Of a stretch of 64,000 nt of DNA, positions 44,261-53,592 are shown piece after piece (positions within the stretch are counted from its first letter, which is position 1; each line of letters opens with the position of its first letter). The stretch is taken from NCBI GenBank assembly GCA_965248815.1, contig CBDFKK010000006.1, positions 62,001 to 126,000 on the forward strand, written 5' to 3'. The notes under the pieces are model-generated. The model did no database searches and was not told the DNA's origin. It worked only from the letters and a program-made list of their open reading frames with translations. Origin of the DNA: CBDFKK01 sp965248815. Its GTDB lineage: Bacteria; Pseudomonadota; Alphaproteobacteria; SMXP01. A program made the translations under genes and the position numbers.

Positions 44261-45387
44261 TGGGCACGGCCCATGGCGATGATTGGATCAACAGAGGTAA
44301 TCACCCGCACTGACAAGATGGCGCCGACTAAACTAGTCACGATAAACAAGCTCAATGAAATGATATAAGTGGAAATAGGCATGCTGTAGGGAACACCGGA
44401 ATCGGCAAATTGTGCGCCGACCCAAATGGCAAATGCCGATCCCAACTGGGCTGCCGATAGCACGACGATGAGAACCTGAAACAGCATTTCCTTAAGGACA
44501 TAGCGATTGGATCCGCCCAGCGCCTTAATCAATCCAATTTCATTTGTGCGTTGGATGGTCCAGTTGCTGAAAAAAGCGCCAATCACGACGGCGGCAATGA
44601 GATAGAGAAAGAACTGAATGAGCTGCGTCGACTCTTTTTCTTCTTCGTAGCCTGTTTGAGCCGGGTAAGACTCCTCTTTGGAGAGGGTCACTGTGCCGAG
44701 CTCCAGGTCGATGGCTTCGATGTCAACGCCTTCTTCAACCTGTAACGTGATGGCGGTGGCAAAATCAAAAACCACGTCGGGCAAGACCTCGCCGGGTGCC
44801 GCTCCACCGGGAGGCCCGTAGGAGGCCTCTTGCCATATTCGGAGGGGCGTAAATACAAGCGGGGTATGGCCCATCGTATGACGAGGGCCTATACCGACAA
44901 TTTCGAATTCCGTCAGCGCGCGGTCGAGAGTAAAGGTATCGCCGATCGCGAACCCTTCCTCCGCCATGGTCTCGGAAATAATGACGCCGTTGTCCAACCG
45001 GCCGAGTTGTTCGCCCTCGATGATCTGCGGTTCGAGATAGCTGCCGGGTTCGATGCCCCAAAGCAAGATCTCTTCCGTATTGTCATCGCCGCCGCGCGCC
45101 GTGTAGAAGGAATAGCCAACCGGCGCGACACCTTTCACACCCTCTTGCTCTTTCCAACCCTCCCACATGATCCGCTCGACCATGCTCGTGCGGTATTTGG
45201 GCTTGTCTTCGTATTCAAAAGCCACGTGGCTGACGGGCAAGTACATCACGCCAGACACATTGCCCAGAATGAGACCTTCGGATAGCCCAGCAAGCAGCGT
45301 ACTTAAAAATGCCACTAGGGCCACGACAAGGCCGATCAAAGTGAACCGGCCTTTGGCGTAAAGAAGATCGTTCAGTGCAAGGAACAT
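44257..45387 (-). CDS. FtsX/MacB-type ABC transporter permease
   Basis: The 376-residue protein has one N-terminal membrane helix (LIGLVVALVAFLSTLLAGL), a large periplasmic domain (about 40-270) and three C-terminal helices (FFLYLIAAVVIGAFFSNWTI, then ETNEIGLIKALGGS-type coupling helix, VLIVVLSAAQLGSAFAIWVG, YIISLSLFIVTSLVGAIL). This is the DevC/LolC topology of mechanotransmission exporters. It is coupled to the ATPase by overlap, and the next upstream gene is the hemerythrin-like one, 24 bases away. Confidence 0.9.
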   Translation of the reverse strand: MFLALNDLLYAKGRFTLIGLVVALVAFLSTLLAGLSEGLILGNVSGVMYLPVSHVAFEYEDKPKYRTSMVERIMWEGWKEQEGVKGVAPVGYSFYTARGGDDNTEEILLWGIEPGSYLEPQIIEGEQLGRLDNGVIISETMAEEGFAIGDTFTLDRALTEFEIVGIGPRHTMGHTPLVFTPLRIWQEASYGPPGGAAPGEVLPDVVFDFATAITLQVEEGVDIEAIDLELGTVTLSKEESYPAQTGYEEEKESTQLIQFFLYLIAAVVIGAFFSNWTIQRTNEIGLIKALGGSNRYVLKEMLFQVLIVVLSAAQLGSAFAIWVGAQFADSGVPYSMPISTYIISLSLFIVTSLVGAILSVRVITSVDPIIAMGRAQ

Positions 45388-45410
45388 TAGCTTATTTTTC
45401 TTTCTCTGCG

Positions 45411-46010
45411 CTACGCGTGCTGATGGGGCGGGGCAGGGGCGTCTTCAGGGCGTTCGATGTGAACCTCGATGGCTACGCCTTCCGGCGCCGTCGCTTCGAG
45501 CCTTTCGAAGAGTTCTTTCTCTCGTCCAATCGAGTCCGCAGTCACCATGCTATTGCTCCGAAACTGTTCAGGTGTGATGTGTTCAGCCATGAGATAGCGG
45601 ATTGAATGCTTAAGCTTCGACACTTGCTCCTTGAAGCAGATGCAGTAATCGCGGGCCGCCGTTTCAAACGCGGCTTGGCCCATTGGCCCTTTGTCGCGAA
45701 ACGCCGCAAGTGACGCGACGAGTTTGGCCACTTCCGTGCGACCTTTGTCGAACGACTTCTGGACTTCGTTCAGTAGCTTCCACGATTCGACGTCGTCTTT
45801 GGGCACCACCGGTTTTAAGAGATCTAGATGGGCCTGATCTTGGGCATAGAAGCGACCCATGATGAACTCGATATAGTCGACGCAGGCGCCATAGAATTCC
45901 GCAAACGAAGGGTCTTGCGCAGATGCGTTTTCAAGACTGTGATCCAATGCCTTGTGAACCGCAACCATATGGCCACGTTCAAGTGACACTTGTTGAAGTG
46001 TTTCATCCAT
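45411..46010 (-). CDS. Hemerythrin-like helical protein
   Basis: The 199-residue protein is all-helical with spaced histidines and acids: SLERGHMVAVHKALDHSLEN, a YIEFIMGRFYAQDQAHLDLL segment and FKEQVSKLKHSIRYLMAEHI. This arrangement recalls HHE/hemerythrin domains that bind a di-iron centre. The C-terminus (EDAPAPPHQHA) is a likely metal-binding tail. No signal peptide is seen, so it is cytoplasmic. I preferred the ATG at 46010 (RBS AGAGAG) to the GTG three codons earlier. The family call is tentative. Confidence 0.55.
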   Translation of the reverse strand: MDETLQQVSLERGHMVAVHKALDHSLENASAQDPSFAEFYGACVDYIEFIMGRFYAQDQAHLDLLKPVVPKDDVESWKLLNEVQKSFDKGRTEVAKLVASLAAFRDKGPMGQAAFETAARDYCICFKEQVSKLKHSIRYLMAEHITPEQFRSNSMVTADSIGREKELFERLEATAPEGVAIEVHIERPEDAPAPPHQHA

Positions 46011-46043
46011 GATCGTCACTCTCTTGGTTGTCGGACGTTGTGC

Positions 46044-46781
46044 CTATTTTTGCAGCTGGCGAATTTCCTCAAGTGTTTCAGGGGGTGCCTTCCACATGGG
46101 CGCGTGCTCCTCGACAAATTCACGGATCGTCTCGGGGAGAGCGTCGTAGGCCTCGTAGCGATGGAAATAGGCGTTCATCGAAACGCGTCCCTCCGGCGTG
46201 CCGGGCGGGGTCGGGAAGTCGCCGTGCCAGATACAGTCATATTGAATCTGACCGTTGTGGGTCCGCTCGATCCAATTGTAGGTTTCCCAAGTGTGTGTGT
46301 TGCCTTGGAAGGGCAGCGCGTATTGGACCGGCGTTGTGTACACAGTCATGCCGTCGAATTTTTGAATTTCACTATTTTGACCGTTGCTCAATTTTGTCAG
46401 ATTTTCGCCGGCGCCTTGTTCGGTATCAAAAATGATATAGCCATTCTCCAGGTGAATTTTGAAATACTGGTACGGGAATTCTTTCATCCACATGGGACTA
46501 CCGTCCGGAAGCGTCATGATCTCGCCGGTCTGCGGATCTCTGGAAAGCGTAAATTTACGCGCTAAGAGTTGGGCTTCGGGTTTGTCCGGGTCCGGACGGT
46601 ATAGCCGGCCTGTGTCGTAGCCTTCGAGGCGCGTCACCATTTTCTCGCCGGGAAACGTGGTCATGCCGCCCCAGCCGTACCAGTAGACAGGCTCGCCCGT
46701 GCCAAAACGCAAATCGACGTAGCGTTCGAAGTCATCGCGGGTGAACCCGCCTGCCATTAACCTTCCCTTGTCCATCATCAT
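46044..46781 (-). CDS. DUF1838 family protein
   Basis: The 245-residue protein has the DUF1838 pattern: VYWYGWGGM near residue 32, RLYRPDPDKPEAQLLARKFT, RDPQTGEI, YFKIHLENGYIIF and MNAYFHRYEAYDALPETIRE near the end. No signal peptide is visible here, unlike the paralogue at 57591. Function is not established. Members sit beside Rieske oxygenases in both loci of this window. It lies 24 bases after the Rieske stop. The first of three consecutive ATGs is used, and the third has better ribosome-site spacing. Confidence 0.85.
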   Translation of the reverse strand: MMMDKGRLMAGGFTRDDFERYVDLRFGTGEPVYWYGWGGMTTFPGEKMVTRLEGYDTGRLYRPDPDKPEAQLLARKFTLSRDPQTGEIMTLPDGSPMWMKEFPYQYFKIHLENGYIIFDTEQGAGENLTKLSNGQNSEIQKFDGMTVYTTPVQYALPFQGNTHTWETYNWIERTHNGQIQYDCIWHGDFPTPPGTPEGRVSMNAYFHRYEAYDALPETIREFVEEHAPMWKAPPETLEEIRQLQK

Positions 46782-46805
46782 TCTCCCAAATTGTGTGTGA
46801 TTTAT

Positions 46806-47954
46806 TTACTCAGCCGCCGCAGATAGTTGTCCACTCCCTGATAACAAGGGAACGGGATCAAGCGCCCAGCCTTTGCTCCGCCGTCGCGCCGGGCTCGGGA
46901 TGGCGTAGGCAACCTTATTTTTGTTTTCGTTTACTTCATTGACATCGATGCGCCATCCGAGTGTTTCCCAGTCTTTAATTCGCTCACGATAACGCGCGAC
47001 AGGTCTATCGGCCGGCACGAAGGTTTCTTTGTTGTTTGTATTTGGCGTTAACACGGGCCGCAAGGGTTCGAGTACGGTGCCGTCTTCTTCAACTACAATG
47101 CGATTAGGGCCTTCAGCCATAGGATCTTTATCGGGCTCCAACATGAAGTTCCGCATATTGATGAAATAGATGCGCGTGTGGCTCTCGTCGAGAGGAGTTT
47201 CATAAAAATATTGATGAATTTTCATGTCCGCCGCACTGGGTTGGATGTAAGTTCGAATGTTCGACACGCCGTGGTGACCGGTATAGACCTTGCTCGTCCC
47301 GGGTTCGGTGAGGCCGCCGGCTTTTGCAAGTTCTATGGTTTCTTCGGACTGTAACCCTTGACCGGGTGGGTAAGCCCAATAGCCCGTTTCCCAATCCGTT
47401 TCGATCAAATCGAGATCGGGCACCGCGAAATTCTCGTCATCCTGCGTGAAGATTTGAAAGGTGTGCACGAATTCGTTGTGGGCCAGATCGATGCCGTTTT
47501 CCACCGAGCGTTTGTAATCGAAGTTCCAGTCGAACTTGAGAAATGTGGAGCGCCAGCCCTCTTGCCCCCACTCCGGTATGTCCATCAGAGGCGGACGGTC
47601 AGCCTCATCAAGATCACCCAAATAGGCGAAAATGAGTCCATATCTTTCGAGCGTCGGATAAGCGTCGACCTTGGCGCGGCCGGGAATTTTGGCATCGGGC
47701 CCCATAGAAGGAATGCGCGTGCATGCGCCGGCGCCATCAAACTGCCAGCCGTGATAAGGACATTCAACGCAGTCGCCTTTGCGTTTGCCATGTGCAAGCG
47801 AGCCGCCGCGATGGACGCAGACATTGCTCAAGCAGTTGACAGTCCCTGATTGATCGCGAAATAGGACAAAGTCTTGACCCAGCATGCGTGCTTGAACGGG
47901 CGTGTCACCAATATTCTGGCTTTCTTCGGCAACGTACCAGAAGTTGATGAACAT
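46806..47954 (-). CDS. Rieske non-heme iron oxygenase, alpha subunit (operon copy)
   Basis: The 382-residue oxygenase has a Rieske [2Fe-2S] site (Cys46-x-His48 in CVHRGG; Cys65-x2-His68 in CPYHGW) and a mononuclear iron motif NGIDLAHNEFVH (Asp156 bridge, His159, His164), so it can hydroxylate or cleave an organic substrate with O2 and electrons from a reductase not seen here. It starts a minus-strand operon of six genes with gaps of about 20-33 bases. It resembles the single-component vanillate-demethylase/pheophorbide-oxygenase-like group. The substrate is unknown. Confidence 0.93.
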   Translation of the reverse strand: MFINFWYVAEESQNIGDTPVQARMLGQDFVLFRDQSGTVNCLSNVCVHRGGSLAHGKRKGDCVECPYHGWQFDGAGACTRIPSMGPDAKIPGRAKVDAYPTLERYGLIFAYLGDLDEADRPPLMDIPEWGQEGWRSTFLKFDWNFDYKRSVENGIDLAHNEFVHTFQIFTQDDENFAVPDLDLIETDWETGYWAYPPGQGLQSEETIELAKAGGLTEPGTSKVYTGHHGVSNIRTYIQPSAADMKIHQYFYETPLDESHTRIYFINMRNFMLEPDKDPMAEGPNRIVVEEDGTVLEPLRPVLTPNTNNKETFVPADRPVARYRERIKDWETLGWRIDVNEVNENKNKVAYAIPSPARRRSKGWALDPVPLLSGSGQLSAAAE

Positions 47955-48175
47955 CTGCGGGCCTCATTGCTTTTCTGATTGGTGGGCGCCGGATTGGAAT
48001 GACATGTGATTATAGCGTCATACTGAAGCGTGGGCCAGAGAACGATAGTTCGTGCCAGGTGCGCATATGGACGGTGAGTTCCAAGAGGATACTTGCGAGT
48101 CCACGGCGAAAGATCCCTTGCTTCTGCCCGTCAAAAGCTGATCTAGTTTGCCGTCACGCATCGGCCGGAGGAGAG

Positions 48176-48736
48176 ATGAAGAAACTGAAGTTGACGATCG
48201 GGGCAGCCGTTTGCATGATTTTGGCAGTGCTACTCGGCGGCGGTGCGACGGTGCAAGCACAAGAAGACGAAGATCTCTTGCTGCTCACCAGCCAATTCGG
48301 CGAGCTGTGTACCATGTGTGAAGCGTATGTGAGATGTGAAGCGGTAACGGGAGAGCAAGTTCAATCATCAAACGATGCGGCATTTACACTCTACTATTTT
48401 CAGACAAAAGACTTTTGGGGACAGATCGCTACGATTTGGGATTGGTTCGTGCATTTGATCGATCCTGTTCAATCGCAAAACCGGCCCATGACTGTTTTTG
48501 AAAAAGGGGAGGCCGATAAGCAAACGAAATTGTTGACCACCGCGTTTCTCAGTCTCGAGGAGGCAAAGATCGAAGTGCCCGGTGCGTGGATCGATCGCCA
48601 TGATGGGGCGTGGTATTGGGAAGGGGGAACGCTAAAGGGGCAGTGCACCCGCGTACCTATTGGCGACGCCATGGCATTGACTCGCGAGATGGAACCATGG
48701 GACGAGATTTCTCGGCCAGCGGCCGGCGCATCTTGA
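48176..48736 (+). CDS. Exported Cys-rich hypothetical protein
   Basis: I chose ATG 48176, which has GGAGGAGAG directly upstream and a signal peptide (KLTIGAAVCMILAVLLGGGA). The mature protein is about 155 residues with a CTMCEAYVRCEA cluster near its start, a DFWGQIATIWDWFVHLIDPV central segment and a late Cys (LKGQCTRVP). The clustered cysteines could bind metal or form disulfides. No family is recognised. It is divergent from the Rieske operon and is followed by doxX. Confidence 0.65.
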   Translation: MKKLKLTIGAAVCMILAVLLGGGATVQAQEDEDLLLLTSQFGELCTMCEAYVRCEAVTGEQVQSSNDAAFTLYYFQTKDFWGQIATIWDWFVHLIDPVQSQNRPMTVFEKGEADKQTKLLTTAFLSLEEAKIEVPGAWIDRHDGAWYWEGGTLKGQCTRVPIGDAMALTREMEPWDEISRPAAGAS

Positions 48737-48767
48737 TGCTAAGCTTAGCAAATGATGAGGAGATGTC

Positions 48768-49292
48768 ATGAGCGCGTCTGACTTAGCGTCTTCGTCAGGT
48801 GACTTCAGCTGGGGATTGGGATCACTCAAGCAGCGGCCCTTACGCTACGTCGGAATTACGCTTCACATTATTTTGCGTTATATGTTCGGCGCCTTTTGGC
48901 TGATGGCTGCGATCAATAAATTCGTCGGCAATTGGTTGTTCACAGACTATCTGAAACAGGTTTTTCTTCAGAGGTTGACGGAGCTCAATCCGGAATCGTT
49001 TCCCGCGCTTTATTTGACGAAATTCGCGCTGCCGATTTATCCGGTGATTGCGTGGATCGTTGTCTGGGGTGAACTGGTTGTTGCGATTGGACTTCTACTC
49101 GGTCTTGCCGTACGCGCCTCGGCATTTCTGTCGTTCTTTATCTTGTTCAATTTGGCGATCGGCGGCTATTACGACGCCTCACTCATTCCATTCTTTTTGT
49201 TGTCATTTCTTTTTATGGCGTATCCGTCCGGCCGCTGGCTAGGGATTGATCGCCGGCTTCACCGCAAAAATCCGTCGTCTCCTTGGTATTAA
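48768..49292 (+). CDS. DoxX-family membrane protein
   Basis: The 174-residue protein has four membrane segments and DoxX features: FGAFWLMAAINKFVG, then FALPIYPVIAWIVVWGELVV and ALVLFFLLSFLFMAYPSG-like ends. DoxX proteins act in quinone-linked redox or thiosulfate oxidation modules, and their partners vary. Here it follows an exported Cys-rich protein by 31 bases, suggesting an operon. Confidence 0.85.
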   Translation: MSASDLASSSGDFSWGLGSLKQRPLRYVGITLHIILRYMFGAFWLMAAINKFVGNWLFTDYLKQVFLQRLTELNPESFPALYLTKFALPIYPVIAWIVVWGELVVAIGLLLGLAVRASAFLSFFILFNLAIGGYYDASLIPFFLLSFLFMAYPSGRWLGIDRRLHRKNPSSPWY

Positions 49293-49328
49293 ATCGCTGT
49301 GCGTTGCGCAGTTGGAGGAAGCACTGAC

Positions 49329-50045
49329 ATGAAACGATCAAACGCAATTGTATTTGCCGGAGCCATATTGTTCTTGGTGGGGTCCTTCATGAATGCCGGT
49401 GCGCAGGAGGAGTCCACGCCGCCGATCCAGCAAGTGCTCATTCAAAATGTCAGTGTCTGGGACGGGACAAGCGATGCAGCCGTGCCGGGACAAGATGTCT
49501 TGGTGGAAGGCAACCTTATCAAGTCCATTGGTCAAGGGCTCTCTGCTGGCGACACGGCCGATGTCATAGATGGCGGTGGCTTCACTGTGATACCGGGCAT
49601 TATCGATGCTCATACGCATCTTGCATCGCCGATTAGCCCCGACGATGTTGCGAGTGAAGACCCTGCTTATGTCGCTGCATTGTCGCTCGAGGTTTCAGAG
49701 ATGCTGCTCATGCGCGGCTGGACGACCATGCGCGACGTTGGCGGTCCGTCGCAAGGCCTGGCACGTGCTATTGACGAAGGACATGCGATCGGCCCGCGTA
49801 TCTATCCGTCGGCCATGTTTATAACCCAGACCAGCGGCCACGGTGATTCACGGAAACTGATGGATCCCCATCCGAATATGGGCGGCAATTTTGATGCTTT
49901 CGCGGCGCGTTACGATCTGATAGCCGACGGACCGGCCGAGGTGCGGCGTGCGGTGCGCGAGTCGCTTCGCCAGGGAGCGGTGCAAATCAAGGTCATGGCC
50001 GGCGGCGGCATCAGCTCGGATTATGATCCTTTCTCTTTGCAATAG
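49329..50045 (+). pseudogene. Amidohydrolase, N-terminal part cut by an IS
   Basis: The gene begins with a signal peptide (SNAIVFAGAILFLVGSFMNA) and the amidohydrolase start: VIPGIIDAHTHLASP (metal-binding HxH), TTMRDVGGPSQGLARAI, and GGNFDAFAARYDLIADG. About 235 native residues remain to VMAGGGISSDYDP, then the frame runs into IS sequence and stops. The C-terminal half with the remaining metal ligands is absent. It starts after doxX by 37 bases. Confidence 0.85.
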
Positions 50046-50951
50046 AATGGTTTGGCCGCGCCCAAAGTAAACATCTGCGGGCGTGAGGTTTTGCAGACTC
50101 TCGTGATAGCGCTGGTGATTGTAGTGACCCACGAACTCATCGATCTGCGCTTCAAGATCGCCAGGTAGGTAATAGTTTTCCAGCAAGATGCGGTTCTTGA
50201 GCGTTTGATGCCAACGCTCGATTTTGCCTTGCGTTTGCGGATGATACGGCGCGCCGCGAACATGCCTCATGCCTTGATCATCCATCCAGTCAGCAAGATC
50301 GCCGGCAATATAACTTGAACCATTGTCAGATAGCAGACGCGGCTTGTGTGCGACATTTGCCTGATCGCAACCCGATGCCTCCAGAGCCATTTCCAACGTA
50401 TCAGTGACGTCTTCAGCTCTCATCGTGGTGCAGAGCTTCCACGCAATGATGTAGCGCGAGAAGTCATCAAGAATCGTAGAGAGATAAAACCAGCCCCAGC
50501 CGATGACCTTGAGGTAGGTGAAGTCGGTCTGCCACATCTGGTTTGGCGCCGTGGTCTTGTCGCGGAACTCATTGGCAGCCTTGATGACCACGAAGGCCGG
50601 GCTGGTAATCAGATCAAGAGCTTTGAGCAGGCGGTACACTGAAGCTTCGGATACAAAATAGCTTTGCGTATCAGTGAACCGCACTGCCAACTCGCGCGGG
50701 CTCAGTTCCGGTTCCTGAAGAGCCATATCGACGATCCGCTCTCGAATATCATCGGGGATGCGGTTCCACACGCGTTTTGGCTTGGGAGACCGGTCTTCCA
50801 ATGCTTGTACGCCACCACGCAAATACCGGTCGTACCATCGGTAAAACGTCGTTGCCGGGATGCCGAGCTTGTCCAGCGTCCGCAGCACCGGGAGATGGGA
50901 TCGCTCGACTAGGCGGATGATCTCGAGCTTCTCCGATGCGGGGTATCTCAT
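50028..50951 (-). pseudogene. IS3-family transposase OrfB, 3'-truncated
   Basis: Starts MRYPASEKLEIIRLVERSHL and has the DDE core in MWQTDFTYLKV, LLSDNGSSYIAGD and GKIERWHQTLKNR, ending near RGQTILLQRERI. The frame then continues to 49848 as antisense of the amidohydrolase, so the last ~20 native residues are replaced. Catalytic residues are all present, so it could retain some activity, but the IS lacks one end. Confidence 0.85.
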
Positions 50952-51322
50952 GCGCCGTCTCCCCCATCCCCGATCATGCTTTTTTTAAGCAGCCGGTTCT
51001 CCAGCACCTGTTCGGCAAGCGCTTCCTTGAGGTCATGCCTCTCGCGGCGCAGGTCCTTGACCTCGCCCGAGGACGCCTGGCGGGCGGTATCCCCCGAAAG
51101 CCGCTTCTTGCCGGCTTCCAGGAACTCCTTCGACCAGCTGTAGTAGAGGCTCTCGGCGATCCCTTCCCGACGGCACAGCTCGGCGATGCTGTCCTCGCCG
51201 CGCAGGCCCGAGAGCACAATCCGGATCTTCTCTTCAGCTGAATATTGCTTGCGCGTCTTGCGCCGGATGTCCCGTACCGCCGTCTCGGCGCCGTCCTTCA
51301 AACTCATGGATTTCTGGCTCAT
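50948..51322 (-). CDS. IS3-family OrfA (51-kb element)
   Basis: The 124-residue protein has an HTH (RKTRKQYSAEEKIRIVLSGL, AELCRREGIAESLYYSWSKE) and a helical, leucine-zipper-like tail. Its stop overlaps the OrfB start by four bases. Start MSQKSMSLKDGAETAVRD is the same region that is preserved in the 16.8-kb remnant. Confidence 0.88.
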   Translation of the reverse strand: MSQKSMSLKDGAETAVRDIRRKTRKQYSAEEKIRIVLSGLRGEDSIAELCRREGIAESLYYSWSKEFLEAGKKRLSGDTARQASSGEVKDLRRERHDLKEALAEQVLENRLLKKSMIGDGGDGA

Positions 51323-51556
51323 CTGCGTTCCCTTCGGTCACGACGATGAGCCAGAAATCCTCCGTTACGCAATCAACTCCATCTGTCCCACAGGCGCTGA
51401 TGTCAGACAACATGTATATAAGAACACGCTTATGCCATAGCCATAGATTTGGAGCGGCAGATCGAGGTGCGGCGCTTTCGCCGTGAAGTCACCCGTCCAA
51501 TCGGGTTATGATGTATTCCAAGCACCCCGTACCACTCCAACCCAGGAGGATCGGCC

Positions 51557-52285
51557 ATGTCACAGTCCCATGTCACATTGGTAACGGGGGGAACACGCGG
51601 GATCGGGAGGGCCATCAGCATTGCGCTTCGCGATGCAGGCTATCAGGTGGCAGCCAATTACTGCAGCAACGACGGTGCGGCAAACGATTTTTGCGCTGAG
51701 ACCGGCATCGCCTGTTACAAGTTCGATGTTTGCGACTTTGACGCCTGCGCCGCAGGCGTTGCCCAAATTACCTCCGAAGTCGGACCCATAGATATATTGG
51801 TCAACAATGCGGGCATCACCCGCGACGCGACCCTCCACAAAATGTCTCAAGAGTCATGGGAGAATGTTATCGAGACCAATTTAGGCTCGTGTTTCAACCT
51901 GTCACGCGCTGTCATCGAATACATGCGAGATAGCGGCTTCGGTCGCATTGTTAATATCGGATCCATCAACGGCCAAGCTGGACAATACGGCCAGGTGAAT
52001 TACGCTGCCGCCAAGTCGGGCATTCACGGCTTTACCAAAGCGCTCGCCCAAGAAGGCGCAGGTAAAGGCATCACCGTCAATGCGATTGCGCCAGGCTATG
52101 TCGACACCGACATGGTGCGCGCGGTTCCCGAAAACGTGCTCAACAAAATCATTTCACGCATTCCGGTCGGGCGTTTGGGCAAAGCTGAAGACATCGCCCG
52201 CGGCGTGCTCTTTCTCATCTCCGACGAGGCCGACTTCATCACCGGTTCAACCCTCTCCATCAACGGCGGCCAGCATATGTACTAA
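51557..52285 (+). CDS. phaB: Acetoacetyl-CoA reductase-like SDR (PhaB type)
   Basis: The 242-residue SDR has VTGGTRGIGRAI, NNAGITRDATLHKM, catalytic Ser-Tyr-Lys in NIGSINGQAGQYGQVNYAAAK and a C-terminus RIPVGRLGKAEDIARGVLFL, close to PhaB, which makes (R)-3-hydroxybutyryl-CoA for polyhydroxyalkanoate. ATG 51557 has AGGAGGA ten bases upstream. No phaA or phaC is nearby, so it may be an orphan copy, and FabG-like activity is also possible. It leads a run of codirectional genes: MetE-like, MFS, GGT. Confidence 0.82.
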   Translation: MSQSHVTLVTGGTRGIGRAISIALRDAGYQVAANYCSNDGAANDFCAETGIACYKFDVCDFDACAAGVAQITSEVGPIDILVNNAGITRDATLHKMSQESWENVIETNLGSCFNLSRAVIEYMRDSGFGRIVNIGSINGQAGQYGQVNYAAAKSGIHGFTKALAQEGAGKGITVNAIAPGYVDTDMVRAVPENVLNKIISRIPVGRLGKAEDIARGVLFLISDEADFITGSTLSINGGQHMY

Positions 52286-52323
52286 GAGTCGCGTGTCGCC
52301 GATTTCATCATCGGATTACCTCT

Positions 52324-53505
52324 ATGAAAACCAGTATCGATCACATTCTAACCACTCACGTGGGCAGTCTTCCGCGCACGCCAAAACTTTTGGAAATGCT
52401 CTACGCGCGCCACCAAAATGAGGACTTCGACGACCGGTCGTTTGCCACTGAGACCACGCAGGCGGTCAAAGAAATCGTCAAAGGCCAAGTGGAAGCCGGC
52501 ATCGATGTGGTCAGCGACGGCGAGATGGCCAAGATTTCCTATGCGCAATATGTCAAGCATCGCCTTGCGGGGCTCGGCGATCAAAAGAGCGAGCCCGGTC
52601 GCGGCAAGGGGCCGCCGGGCGATTTCTCACTTCCGCTCGATTTTGCCGATCATCCGGACTGGATGGCCGGCACGAGAGGCGCCAGTCCGGCCATGGTCGT
52701 CGCGCCCGTATGCACGTCTGCCATATCCTACGAGGATCGCGAACCTTTGGAGACCGACCTCGACAATTTCAAAGCGGCCGTTGAAGACGCGCAGCCGTTG
52801 GACGGTTTCATGAATGCCGCATCGCCCGGCATCATCTCTCAATTCTGTCCCGATCATCACTATGGTGATCAAGCGACATATATCGAAGCGTTGGGTGAAG
52901 CCATGCAAACTGAGTATGAAGCCATCGTCGATGCGGGCTTTAACGTGCAGCTTGATTGCCCTGATTTGGCTGCCAATCGCCACATGGTATTTACGGACAT
53001 GAGCGATGAAGAGTTTCTCAAGGGCGCCGAGCACCGGGTCGAAGTTCTCAATCACGCGACCCGCAACATTGCGCCAGAAAAGATGCGCATGCACATTTGT
53101 TGGGGCAATTATGCCGGTCCCCACGATCACGATTTTCCAGTAGCGAAACTGACGGGCGTGTTGTCGCGCGCGCGGCCTCAGGCGCTCTTGTTTGAAGGCG
53201 CGAACCCAGCGCACGCACACGAATGGGAAGACTGGGCCGCGGCTGAAATTCCCGATGACAAGATCCTTGTGCCCGGCGTGATCGACTCGGTATCCAATTT
53301 TGTCGAGCATCCGCGATTGGTAGAACAACACATCTGCCGCTATGCCGACATCGTCGGGCGCGAGCGTGTTATCGCTGGCACTGACTGTGGCTTTAATACG
53401 TTCGCAAGTGAACCTCAGGTCTATCCGAGCGTCATGTGGTCGAAGTTTCGCTCGCTTGCCGAAGGAGCCCAGCGCGCCAGCGACAAACTTTGGGGGAAGG
53501 CTTAG
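52324..53505 (+). CDS. MetE C-terminal-like methyltransferase, second copy
   Basis: The 393-residue single-barrel protein has HVGSLPR at the start, AGIDVVSDGEMAKISYAQYV, QLDCPDLAANRH, zinc ligands in HICWGN and GTDCGFNTF. It is longer than the copy at 17747 (343 residues) by an insert after the first helix and may differ in thiol or alkyl substrate. It follows the phaB-like gene by 38 bases. It belongs to the epoxyalkane:CoM-transferase/methionine-synthase-like group, and its function is unknown. Confidence 0.82.
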   Translation: MKTSIDHILTTHVGSLPRTPKLLEMLYARHQNEDFDDRSFATETTQAVKEIVKGQVEAGIDVVSDGEMAKISYAQYVKHRLAGLGDQKSEPGRGKGPPGDFSLPLDFADHPDWMAGTRGASPAMVVAPVCTSAISYEDREPLETDLDNFKAAVEDAQPLDGFMNAASPGIISQFCPDHHYGDQATYIEALGEAMQTEYEAIVDAGFNVQLDCPDLAANRHMVFTDMSDEEFLKGAEHRVEVLNHATRNIAPEKMRMHICWGNYAGPHDHDFPVAKLTGVLSRARPQALLFEGANPAHAHEWEDWAAAEIPDDKILVPGVIDSVSNFVEHPRLVEQHICRYADIVGRERVIAGTDCGFNTFASEPQVYPSVMWSKFRSLAEGAQRASDKLWGKA

Positions 53506-53592
53506 ACGGCCGCCAACCTCCTACAATTTGCCCAAAATGGACGATCCGACGTAGGCTCGCGCGCTTTGTCAAACCGGGCTGGGAAGACACGG

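Larger units (their letters stand above)
50028..51409 (-). mobile_element. IS3-family element, left-truncated, about 1.38 kb
   Basis: OrfA and OrfB are present, and the right terminus ends ...TGATGTCAGACA at 51409, as in the older remnant at 16927. The left end is cut at about 50028 inside the OrfB C-terminus, where it meets the amidohydrolase gene. No target duplication can be identified, so a deletion or recombination joined the two. Confidence 0.88.
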
